64,000 bases of DNA from Calocera cornea HHB12733 (lineage: Eukaryota > Basidiomycota > Dacrymycetes > Dacrymycetales > Dacrymycetaceae): the NCBI GenBank assembly GCA_001632435.1, contig KV424005.1:1-64000 (forward strand), in the 5' to 3' direction. The notes under the pieces were generated by a model that made no database searches, was not told where the DNA came from, and was given only the letters and a program-made list of their open reading frames with translations. Within the stretch, counting starts at the first letter, position 1, and each line of letters begins with the position of its first letter. Of the stretch, positions 34,868 through 46,124 are shown piece by piece. The position numbers were made by a program, and so were the translations under genes.

Positions 34868-36139
34868 ATGCCTATCTCTGACCTCCCAAACGAGATACTG
34901 TACGCGATCTTCCAGCAGCTGATAGAATCAGAGCGATCCGGAAGTCGCCTGCTCCCGGTTGTCCGCGTCTGCAAGAGATGGAATGTAAGCAATCGTGCCT
35001 AATGTGAGGGGCTTCTGAGTGCGACCATCTGCCTTCAGCGCGTCGTCGACAAACTCATCTACAGCCGTCTTGAGATCAGATTCCCGCGGAACCTTTACGA
35101 TATCGCGAAGCACCTGAGAACGGCGAGCGATGTTCAGCACGCGGCGACTCAGCTGTGGATCGCCCGCCAAGCCGCAAAGGTGGATCCTTGGGCGATCGTA
35201 CGCGTTCACCTCGAGCTGTCGTCTCTCTTCGAGCGACTGTCGGCACTACGGTCGATTCACAGCGAAATCAGCTTGCGCTCTAACGCCCTATCCGCGCTGC
35301 TCGATACCTCAGGAGGGACGCTTCTAGATGCCTACCTGTTTATATCGCAGTACTCGTTCGACTCAAGTCGCATTCACCTGTTCAACAGACTTGTGCATCT
35401 GAAGCACCTTTGGCTTGTGTTCTACTACGACGGCGCTCCAGCAAAGGACATAGACAAGTTGCGAGCAGGAATTCCTACCATCAGCTTGCCCGCCCTCGAA
35501 TCCTTGCGCCTGGAGTATGCCGAGTACCGTCCGGAATACAACATCTTTGTTGCTGCGCTCGATTGCAGATCTCTCACGGCCTTGCACGTCGAAACCCAGC
35601 CATTAATGGACCATTCAGGCAACTTCTTACCGGTCATGGGTACTGATCTCGACACATTCCTGCAGCGGCACAGCGGCACAATCACAAATGTGACTTTGTG
35701 GTCCACCAGCCCAGAAGACAATACCAGCTTCATGAGAGCGCTTCCAGCCCTTCAACACTTGAGGATCACGGGTCCTGCCGGTCCATATATCCTCCGCGCG
35801 CTACCACCATCTGTTACCAAGCTTGAAGTCCCGTTATCTCAGCGGCCATATTCGACAACCGTCTGGCCTCCACCCGCAATACCGCAAGCTCAATGGCAAT
35901 TCCTCGCCGACCTTGCCGACCTGCCACCGTTGTCTCTGAGAAGTGTACGAGCCATGACTGAGAACATGTCCTTGCGGTGGAAGACTTTGGAACAACGAGC
36001 TGAGGGGGACGTCGTAACGAAATTCAAAACGACCGCCTTGGTAATGAAGATGAAGGGTATCGATCTCCTCGATTCGGATGGCTTTGCGTATGAGGCACAA
36101 AAGATAATATCCTCTGATGATGTGCTGTTTCAGGCCTGA
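34868..36139 (+). CDS. F-box protein with LRR-like region
   Basis: Two exons (34868-34984, 35039-36139) encode 405 residues. The F-box MPISDLPNEILYAIFQQLIE...VRVCKRWN ends at the family intron (34985-35038). The second exon begins RVVDKLIYSRLEI, like its neighbours. LRR-like segments include LHLKHLWLVFYYDG, ALESLRLEYAEY, SLTALHVETQ, LQHLRITGPAG and VTKLEVPLSQ. The tail LRWKTLEQRAEGD...MKMKGIDLLDSDGFAYE is the clearest family signature. This copy is intact and is closest to the decayed copy immediately downstream, which suggests a tandem duplication. A ubiquitin-ligase adaptor role is inferred from the F-box. Confidence 0.9.
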
Positions 36140-36622
36140 GAATATGCCGATCAGTACGTGCTGCAATTCGCTTCTCTGGGAATAGAAGATCTTGACCTTA
36201 TTTCCGTGCAGCAGGTGATACTATCATATCCTCGCAGAAATGCCCGCTTCCCAGCAGTATTTCCCGGCATCATGGTCGGAAGCTTCAGAACGACGATTTC
36301 CACCGTATATCCGCGGAAGCTGTCATGACCATGCCCCAGATGCGATATGTGGGACCGTAAGACTGCTACGTCAGAACGATCAGCACATACAGGAAGACGC
36401 AAGCGTCCTTCCTCGGAGCTGTCGTCCTGTCAGGTCTTACGTCGTCGGGCTCCTCTCTCTCGGCTCCTTCTGTTCTACCTGTGCCGCCCTGATTCGTCGC
36501 CTGCACTGCCTTCTGGTCTGGTCTAGGAACTGGGCTGCTTTCCCTTACCATTCCCATCATTCCTTCGTACAAGTCTGACAGCAAACGGTCCTACGAACTC
36601 TTCCTGCCTGCACTACCACAAC
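36140..36622. other. intergenic between tandem F-box copies
   Basis: These 483 bp hold no supported gene. They separate the intact F-box gene from its decayed tandem copy. Confidence 0.4.
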
Positions 36623-37977
36623 AGGGGGATCACTTTACTGCCAAACGAGATCCTATCTACGATATCTCAGGTACTGGTCGATTTACCGTGGAATCGGAGA
36701 TACCTTCCACCGCTTGCATGTGTCTGCAAGAGATGGAATGTATGCAACTCATCGTCTTAATTGTCTTTCCTCTCTGACCACAATATCTAGGATTTCATCG
36801 GCAAGTTGATCTATGCTCATATTACCGTCAGCTCCGCTGGATCACTCTGGCGCATTCTGAGCCATCTGGCAAGAATGACCGATGCGCATTACCCGACAAC
36901 TCGATTATCGATGGCGCGAACGGTTGGCAATATGCCACAACGCTTGACGGAAATCCACACCGATGTGGGATCTCTGCTCAAGAAGCTGCCTGCGCTACAA
37001 ATCATCCACAGCCAATCCGCCTTGCCCGCAAGGACGATTGCTGCACTGCTCAACAGCTCCGGGCATTCATTGAGATGTTCATCTCGTTGTCTCATCATTC
37101 TCTTTCGCAACATGCCCATCTACTCAATAGACTCGTCCAATTGAAGCATATTTCTTTGATATTCTACTACGACAGCAACCCTAATCAAGTTATGGACCCA
37201 TTGCAGTTTGGTACGCCTCTTATCAGCTTGCCTTCCCTGATATCATCACGGCTGTGTTACCGACACCACTGGCGGGCATGCAAGGTTCTTCTTGCCGCAT
37301 TCAACCGTCAATCTCTCACTTTGTTGCACGTCGACATAAGCCGAGCTCCAAGCGATTTTACCGACGACTACTTCCCGGCCTTGGCTCCCGACCTCGAAAC
37401 GCTCGTTCTACGCCACAGCAGAACATTTAGCGATCTTGCACTATGGTCGAGCAGTCCAAGAGACCACTTCCACCTGATCAGTCCACTGACATCGCTTCGT
37501 CGCCTACTGATAGCTGGTCCTGCTGATTCATGGATCCTTCGGACAATGCCGTCCACCGTTGAGCAGCTTGAAGTCCCCCTATTTCAACAGCCGCATGCGA
37601 GAAGCTATTTGCCACCACCACCAATACGAGACAGTTAATGGCACTTCTTTGACGAACTTCCTTGCTCCCCGCCCTCGCGTTTGAGAAGCGTTCCAGCCGT
37701 TCAGCATAACTCATCGTTAAACTGGAAGATTCTGAAAGACCGTGGTGACAAGGACATTCTGGAGAAGTTCAGGACGGCGGCAATGGCTTTGAAGCTCGAC
37801 CTCCTCGATTCCGACGGTCTCGCGTACGCCTGTGACAACGCACCGGATGAGGGGAGTTCCTTTGCTACACGTTTGGCCACGCTGCGACCTGTACGTATGA
37901 TGACCACTATGGCGAACGACGTAATCATTGATGAGACATTTTTGGTTCAGAGGAAGGATAGGAACGGACGGAACTGA
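36623..37977 (+). pseudogene. decayed tandem copy of the F-box gene
   Basis: The frame begins ITLLPNEILSTISQVLVD...ACVCKRWN, aligning with the F-box of the 34868 gene, but the start position reads AGG (36623-36625) where the paralogue has ATG. After the family intron the frame continues DFIGKLIYAHITV. It shifts at about 37065-37075 (SSGHSL) into another frame (SLSQHAHLLNRLVQLKHISLIFYYD). It later meets an in-frame TAA at 37636-37638 where the paralogue has a Gln codon. The last segment (LNWKILKDRGDKD...LDLLDSDGLAYA) is back in family register but lacks the Lys-Gly pair before DLLD. Lost start, frameshift and nonsense together make this a pseudogene. Confidence 0.85.
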
Positions 37978-38020
37978 CCCCCTTAGATTCCCTCGATAGG
38001 GATCCCGGCGATCGAAACAA

Positions 38021-39199
38021 CTACGAACGACCGCCTTCAGGATCAAAGCTCTGGGCCAGGCGCGCTGGCTGTTTCGGATGCTCGAAGGGCATAATCCGCG
38101 TTGCCTTGACCAGCAACGCGTCATCTCCGAAGTATCGCTTGGTCCAAAAGCTCCATTCTGCTGCCCCCGCAATCCAATATTCCATCCCATCGACGTACAA
38201 CTTCACCATGCGATCGATCCCTTCGTCCCACGATGGAAGCTGAGTCTTGAGAGCGAGGTACTCATCGACGCGCTGTTGAATCAGCTCCCCAGCACAATTC
38301 ATCGCGTCCTGAGCGGACAGCGTCTTCGCGTACATCAGTACAATCACTAGGTTGTGCGTATGGCCGTCAGCCATTTCTTTGCCGAAAGAATGCACATCTG
38401 CAGCAGGCTTGTCAATTACATGCCATTCGCTGTTCGATACTACTTGCCGTTGATCCAACACACCAAGTCCACCACAGCATCTTCCAATTTTCGAAAAGCC
38501 AGATCGTTGAATGCCGCAGCTGGGATTTCGATGTTGTGTGCGTACTCAACCAGGGCAATACATCCCCTGACAGCGCCATTATCCCGCCGGCGCGCGACAG
38601 ACTCGGCAAAGCTTGGTACGACGCCGTTCTTTCGCAGCTCGGCCTCTTCCGTGACAGCGATGAAGAAGTCGTCGAAAGCACGCTCGAACCGCTCCTGCAC
38701 AAGAGCACCACATCCCCACTGGATGCGCTGCCATAGGCTGTCATGTTTCAGCTCGATCCTCCTCGATCGCATACAGATGGGCGTACTCGTGCATCAGGAT
38801 CGAAACTGGGTACACGTCTCCTCTCTCAATCTTCCCCGACCACCTCTTCGGCTCTATGATCACACCCATGACGGCTTCGCGAATCGCACTCACATCTTTC
38901 AAACCCATTTGGTCTGTGAGATCATCGAGTTGGAAGAGTATGTTGTTCCAATCTGCGCACACTTGAAGACGTTCGAGATCGCTGCACCAGGGCCAGCACA
39001 TAGCTGCGCTGAGACCGGCCTTCAGCTCCGCTTGCGCAATGCGTGTATCCGTGCCGTCGAGGGCTCCGGAGGCTGCAAGCCAGTGGTCCGTGGCGGGACC
39101 TATGATATGCGCGAGTGGATTGACGCCGAAAGGGAAGACCTCGCATATTCTGAGCAAGTCGGGAATGATGACGGTCTCGCAAGTCTTGTCGTTCAGCAT
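38021..39199 (-). CDS. class I terpene synthase (TPS1), probably sesquiterpene
   Basis: This enzyme should ionise a prenyl diphosphate, most likely farnesyl diphosphate, with Mg2+ and cyclise it. Three exons (38787-39199, 38448-38737, 38021-38397) sum to 1080 nt, or 359 residues, in phase. The aspartate-rich motif is FQLDDLTDQM (DDxxD). The NSE motif NDVHSFGKE is assembled across the second intron, and the segment VARRRDNGAVRG and the C-terminal AEWSFWTKRYF are family-like. All metal ligands are present, so it looks active. The second intron (38398-38447) uses a GC-AG boundary with a strong GCAAGT donor. The ATG at 39199 gives the same exon-1 length (413 nt) as TPS2. It is divergent from P450-2, suggesting co-regulation. 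The product cannot be predicted. Confidence 0.93.
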
Positions 39200-39955
39200 G
39201 ACGTCTCCGAGTTTGAACTTGCGTATTATGCAGACCACGGCGGCTCGGTGGACAGTTGGCTTCTGCGGGCGGTTGATGGCTAGGCCATGGTACCCCTAAG
39301 GCTCTTCAAACATAATGCGGAACTAGAACTCGACGCTTTCAGGTTTCCTACTCGGATCCGACATCAGGAAGCGAGGAGTCCTTTGATGCGACGGAGAGAC
39401 TCGCTGATCCCATTGATCGCCCAGAGTGCTCGTCGTACGAAACGGCCTGCTTGCTCGTGAACCCCGAAGAATGTCACGCGTTTTGGTAGCCATTGACAGA
39501 TTATCGCCTGAGGCGGCTTACCCTTTGGATCTCCGAACATGGGGGAAGTTCAATGGCTGCGTGCCGGGAACACGTACTTGGTGTACGACACGTGCAAAGG
39601 GCAGACGCAATGCACGCCCTACGCGTGTTGATGGGCAAAGTGTTTTGCTCCCGTCTCTGCCATAACAATACTGTACCATTCCTTGCATTCAACGATCATG
39701 CACCGTGCGTCGACTTCAACCGAGCCAGCGGATCCCGAATATTGGTTGATGGCGCGCGCTTCTGGGGCCATGAATGCATGCTCTGATATCTTATCGGAGG
39801 TATCCTCGGTTCTGTGTTTCTAGCGCGTTGCGGCGGAATACAACTCGCAATCCGGAAGGTCAGAGGCATTCATGACTTCATCGTCGTTCGCATTGCTCTA
39901 TTTCATGCTTAAATAACCCATCTTGGCTCGTTCAAGGCACGAAATTTTGTCCCGC
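39200..39955. promoter_or_regulatory. shared divergent promoter, TPS1 / P450-2
   Basis: These 756 bp lie between the start codons of the divergently transcribed terpene synthase and P450. No intact gene is visible. A TTAAATAA element at about 39908-39915 lies 40-48 bp upstream of the P450-2 start. The layout favours joint expression of a synthase and an oxidase. Confidence 0.55.
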
Positions 39956-42206
39956 ATGTTTGCGATCTGTTTACTGTGCGCTTTGGGTTCTGGCGTCCTT
40001 CTGGCTCGATGGCTTCTCGGCGACAAAGAGCTCCGTCTGCCGCCATACATCAAAGGCCCTCGCCCAGCTTCGTGGCTGCTCGGTCAGTCGTGATAGTATC
40101 ATCCAGCAATTGAGTGACTCATCTTTTTTCTTCCTGCTCTGTGAATAGGAAATCAGGTCGAGCTAGTCAAGTCAGAAGCTGGTGAAGCTAATCGCAGTTG
40201 GAGAAAGAAGTACGGCTACGTTTACAAGTATAGGGGTTGCTTTGGCGTAGGTCACATAACCCTCTGGATATAATACCACTCTCATCACTCATGAAGGTCG
40301 AATATCTGATGCTGAACGATGCCAATGCAATTCGACACGTATTACAGGAACAAACGATAACCTATGGTCTGGAAGAACCGCTTCGCCAGTTCCTCTGGCT
40401 AGTCGCGGGTATGGGGAGCTCCATCAAATGTAGACTCAATAGCGCTCATTGTGATTACAGGAGGCGGTCTCTTCTGTGCCAAGGGTTCGCATGATTCAAT
40501 GGATGTTGCCGACAGGACAATGTCCTAACAATACATACGATTTCAGGATTTGAACATGCCGAACAGAGACGCGTATTGCTGCCGGCGCTCAAATCAACGT
40601 TCGTCAAGAGCTTGGCACCCACATTTGCCAGTTCCGTTTCAAAGGTGAGCTTATTCTTTCTCAGTTGGTGAGAACTGCTGAATAGGTTAAGCTTGTCAAC
40701 GAATGGAGCAGACGCTTGGAAACTGAAGGAAAGGACGGGATTTGGGACGTAAATGCCTTTCCTTGGATCAAGCTGCTCGCTGCAGATTCGTTCGGAGCCT
40801 GTATGCACTAATTTCGAGTTCTCACATTCGTCAAGCTGACTTCATCAATGATAGCCTTCTTAGGACCCCAATTTGCCACGCTCGAAGGAGAAGAGCACGA
40901 ACTGATGAAGTAGGTTCTCGTCGTACACTGTGGACACCCGCTAATGCGACATCATCAGGGCCCATGACGGTCTGCTCAGCGGTACCTTCTGTCCTCCCAC
41001 CATTATCGGTATTCTGCTATTGAATCTTCTCTTGATAATTCCATGTTCGCTCATCAAGTACTGTCAATACCTGCCGCTCGCAGCAATGCGGAAGCTCAAG
41101 CAAGTCAAGGACACACGCTGTCGACTAGCCACGGAGCTGATCAAGAAGAAGAGAAAACAGCTCGACGATAACCCTGATATCAAAGCTCGAGACCTCTTGA
41201 CCATTTTTGGTATGCCTAGTTCACTCTTCGCTTATCCAAAGCTATCTGAAAGTCAAATTTCCAAAGTGAATCTCGGAGAGCAGAATGAGACAACGACTCT
41301 GCCGCCCATGTCCGACGAGATGATCTGTGATCAGATAACAACTTTCATCATGGCCGGATGTAAGCTGTACCTTAGCACTTGATCTAGTATCTGACAAGTT
41401 CATTCAGTTGAGAGTACCGCAAACACCGTGTCGTTCGCACTCTACGAGGTGGCACGCTTTCCTGCGATTCAAGAACGTCTATACAATGAATTGATATCCG
41501 TTCTCGGCACCGCGTCGACTCAAGATCTCAGTCAAAGCTTCCACGCGAAGCTCCTGGACGACTTGCCATACCTGACTGCAGTCATCAACGAGACCCTGCG
41601 CATGCATTCGGCAGCGAATTATGGGCTTTTTAAGGCGACAAAGGGTGATGCTATTCCCCTCTCAGTTCCTATCGAGACCACCGATCATCAGACTATCACC
41701 TCGATACCGGTTATGGCTGGACAGCGGGTGGTGCTGAGCTTCGACGGCTTCAACCGGTCGGAAGTTGTTTGGGGCAAGGACGCGAATGAATTTCGTCCTG
41801 AGCGATGGCTAGCCAACAGCGTATCCGAAGTTCCGGATCAACACCAGTGTGGCGGTGTGTACGGGAATTTAGCGAGCTTTGGAGGAGGTCCAAGTGGCTG
41901 TATCGGATGGTTTTACGCGTACGTCAGTATCACTACAAACGCATAGTGCTGACGAATACTTCAGGCTTATCGAGATGAAGATCTTCGTGGCGATGATCGT
42001 GCGTCAGTTTGAATTGAGACTTTCCATGCCGGACGGTGAGATGTGGACGGGATGTGGTTTCATAGCGACTGTGCGCCAACATTCCCGGCTACATTTTGAG
42101 CGGCTCATCTGACGCAATGATCTGTTAGATACCAGTGCAGAAAGACCATGTTCAAAAGGGCGGACAAGTGCCTTTGAGAATAAGGCTCCGGGAGGCCGAA
42201 AAATAA
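39956..42206 (+). CDS. cytochrome P450 monooxygenase (P450-2)
   Basis: This is a paralogue of P450-1 with the same exon layout. It has an N-terminal anchor (MFAICLLCALGSGVLLARWLL), the hinge PPYIKGPRPASW, segments LMLNDANAIRHVL and RRVLLPALKSTFVKSLAP, the ExxR helix ETLR, FRPERW and the heme loop with ligand Cys (FGGGPSGCIGW). The last coding exon (about 42148-42206, IPVQKDH...) is reached through an intron after FIAT, as in P450-1. Two key positions differ from P450-1. The I-helix reads AGFES with Ser for the conserved Thr, though a Thr follows directly. The heme loop has Ser where Arg/Lys normally contacts a heme propionate. No stop or frameshift was found, so it may be functional but altered. 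Its pairing with TPS1 suggests terpene oxidation. Confidence 0.9.
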
Positions 42207-42876
42207 GCTGTGGACAAGCATGTTGCAAATGTTGAGTTGAGTTCCATCTGGGTCTGATAGGCGTTGTTGAGCGTCCCCAATTGCTTGGGCCAGTAGCCTG
42301 CGGTAGTACATCTCGTATGCGCCAGAACATTCAGATTGATATGATATACATAACATGCCGAAGCAACTTGAGGGAAATATGCGGTTGGGCCGATGTATCG
42401 TTGACTTAAAAGTGGGTGTGGTGATGGACGTGAAGAGCCGGTCTCGTAGTAAAGCACAAGCATGGAACGCCCGGGCGGCCCGTTAGACGCCGTGTTCCGT
42501 TGGATGGCTGGCCGTGGTTCGGCGCGCCAGTCCTCGCAGCAGAGCGCCTCCCGACAAGAACCAGCACTAGCAAAGCACAGCAGACGGTCAGAAATGTTTT
42601 CTACCGCGGAGGGCTGCGCGCACGGGCCCGACCGAACGGGGTTGGGCGGTAACCAAGCCAGGCAGCGGTGCGCTCGGACCCCAAACCCTGGTCCCACGCG
42701 CCAAAATGCCTCCGCTTCCGCGCCTTGCGCCCTCTGTGATCGCCCCGCGCCCTCGACGCAGCGCCTGCACTCTCTCTGTCCACCCTTCGACTTACCGTCA
42801 CCCGCGGCCCTCTGCCCACGCCCATCCACCCCAGCCAGCTCGATCCTTCCGCCCCTACACCCAGATCTACTGCATA
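42207..42876. other. intergenic; composition switches to very GC-rich
   Basis: No gene is seen. Base composition rises sharply from about 42450 onward, coinciding with the change from accessory to housekeeping genes. The 3' part is a pyrimidine-rich calmodulin promoter. Confidence 0.5.
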
Positions 42877-43695
<819 letters not shown>

Positions 43696-44409
43696 GCCTC
43701 ACCGCCGATCTGTTCCCTCCTGTACACGCGCCCTATGCCGCTAGTCTCGTCCCCGCTTTGAAATGCTAACAAATGATGTACTACGCCCTGAATGTCATGT
43801 TTGATGTGATACTGATGGGCTCGGACGGGCTCGGCGTGGGCAACGAGTGCATTTCACTGTCACCCTCAGGGTACATGCAGTAGTACTCTACGTCCAGCCA
43901 CAAGATACATGCCCAGTGCACGTAACGGCGTGTAAAGCACTCTGCAGTAGGTACGCCCCAGTCCCATCTAAGCTCGGACACACAAGCGCCCAGCGCGTGT
44001 TCCCCATCAGGGTCATCCTCTTCTCCGGTTCGCGGGGCGGAAACAAATGTGTATTACGTCTTTTAGACAGATTTGCTTCTCTTCGAGACATTAGTGGCTA
44101 TTACGGCAAATGCAGAGTGGGCGGCCGACGAGGTCGGCAGGTCAGGCGAGCACGACGGGCGGTGTGTGCATACATAGAGGGGGCGAATGAGCAGCGGGGG
44201 ATGAGAGAGGGGCAGGGACAAGGGTGAGGGAGGAGAGGCGGGCCGAGACTGCGAGGTCGGAGGTTCGGATGAGCGGCCAGCCAGCCAGCCAGGGCTAGAG
44301 TGAGCATACACCTTGCAGTACCCCACTCTGTTCACCGTCGCCCCCTTCTCCCCGCGCTCCCTCCCCCGCACCTTCCCCCCCCCCCTCCCCACAGCACATA
44401 GACAGCAGG
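43696..44409. other. intergenic, nothing recognised
   Basis: These 714 bp between calmodulin and the ammonium transporter contain a short CCAG tandem run (about 44277-44292) and a pyrimidine-rich stretch before the next ATG. No gene is seen. Confidence 0.45.
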
Positions 44410-46124
44410 ATGGCCGACCCGGACCAGGGCGCGTACTCGACAGGCGACATGGCCTACATCCTCCTCTGCACCGCCCTCGTCTTCTTCATGGTCCCCGGAC
44501 TCGCCTTCCTCTACTCGGGCCTCGCAAGGCGCAAGTCCGCCCTCTCCCTCGTCCTCGCCTGCGCCTTCTGCAACGCAGTCGGCATCTTCGCCTGGTACTT
44601 CTGGTGCGTTCCGTGTTCTCCAGCGGACGGGGCGTGGCTGACCAGGTGCGGGCGCACCTGCAGGGGGTACTCGCTCGCCTTCTCCCCGACAGCGACGAAC
44701 GGGTACATCGGGAACCTGCACAACTTCGGCCTGCAGAACGCCCTGACCGAGCCCTCCCCGGGCTCGCCGTACCTCCCCACCCTCCTCTACGCCTTCTACC
44801 AGTCCGGCTTCGCCTGCGTCACCCTCTCCATCCTGATGGGCGCGCTGGCCGAGCGGGGCCGCGTCCTCCCCGGCGCGCTGCTGTTCGCCTTCCTCTGGCT
44901 CACGCTCGTGTACTGCCCGCTCGCCTGCTGGGCATGGAACGTCAACGGCTGGGCGGCGCGCTGGGGCGTGCTGGACTACGCGGGCGGGGGGCCGGTGGAG
45001 ATCGGCTCGGGCGTCGGGGGCCTGGCGTACTCATGGGTCCTGGGCCGGAGGCGCGAGCGCGAGCTGGTCAACTTCCGCCCGCACAACGTCGGCAACGTCG
45101 CGCTCGGCACGTTTGTCCTCTGGCTCGGCTGGCTGGGGTTCAACGGCGGCAGCGCGTTCGGTGCCAACCTCCGCGCCGTGCTCGCCTGCGTCAACTCGAA
45201 CTTGTGCGCGGCGATGGGCGGCGTCGCGTGGTGCTTGCTCGACTGGCGGATAGAGAGGAAGTACACCATGGTCGGCTTCTGCTCGGGGACGATCGCGGGG
45301 CTCGTGGCGGCGACGCCGGCGAGCGGGTACATCCCCCTCTGGGCGAGCGTCGTCCTCGGCCTCCTCTCCGGCGTAGCCTGCAACTTCGCGACCAAGAGTG
45401 CGTCTTCTCCCGCCTTCCCGTCCTCGTGCTCGCGCTGACCGAAACGGAAACAGTCAAGTTCCTGATAGGGATCGACGATGCCCTGGACCTGTTCGCGGAG
45501 CACGCCGTCGCGGGCATCATTGGCCTGCTCTTCAACGGCCTCTTCGCCTCCCCGGCACTAGCCGCGCTGGACGGGACAAGCACCATCCCGGGCGGGTGGA
45601 CCTCGCAGCACTATATCCAGCTGCCGAAGCAGCTCGCGTACGTGTGCGCCTGCTGCAGCTACACGTTCGCCGTCACCGCCCTCCTTGCAATCCTGATCGA
45701 CCGCGTGCCGGGGTGCGCGCTGCGGGCGGGGGAGGAGGCCGAGCAGGTGGGGATGGACGAGGACCAGGTGGGCGAGTTCGTCCAGGACTTCGTCGAGGTC
45801 AGGAGGGACTATCTTGCCTGGGGCCTCGCCACGCCCGCGGGGGGGAGGAGCGAGGGCGACCTGCCCGGGAAGTTGGACTTGCGCGAGATCCTGCCTGGGA
45901 AGGGCGGGGCGAGGGAGGCGCGGGAGGCGGAAGCGAGCCACGAGGTCGTCCCCGTGAGGGAGGGAGGGGCGGAGAAGGAGCCGGAGCCGGAGAAGGAGAC
46001 GGAGACGGAGAAGCGAGAAGGAAGGATCCGATGGGAGGAGGACGGCCCCGCAGGGAACGGGCATGCGCTTGAGATTGGCCAGGGGCGCACGAACGGGTGG
46101 GCCGCGGAGCAGCGGGAACTGTAG
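44410..46124 (+). CDS. ammonium transporter (AMT/MEP family)
   Basis: This is a plasma-membrane ammonium channel/transporter. Three exons (44410-44603, 44664-45397, 45454-46124) give 532 residues. Eleven hydrophobic segments match the family. Recognisable pieces are FFMVPGLAFLYSGLARRKSAL, YQSGFACVTLSILMGALAER, ACWAWNVNGWAARWGVLDYAGG, FRPHNVGNVALGTFVLWLGWLG-FNGGS and DDALDLFAEHAVAGIIG. In the pore's twin-histidine pair the first position is Glu (GGPVEIGSG) and the second His is kept (AEHAVAG). Glu at the first position is known for one class of fungal MEP proteins (yeast Mep1/Mep3 type) and affects transport rather than abolishing it. The roughly 130-residue cytoplasmic tail is long and has an acidic/basic low-complexity stretch (about 45960-46020). 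The role in nitrogen scavenging follows from the family. Confidence 0.95.

Noticed and set aside
39201..39238. Longer N-terminus for TPS1
   Set aside because: It would start with GTG; the ATG at 39199 gives an exon 1 of the same length as in TPS2.
39426..39786. Open frames between TPS1 and P450-2
   Set aside because: No motif, weak start context and no homology to the neighbouring families; treated as promoter DNA.
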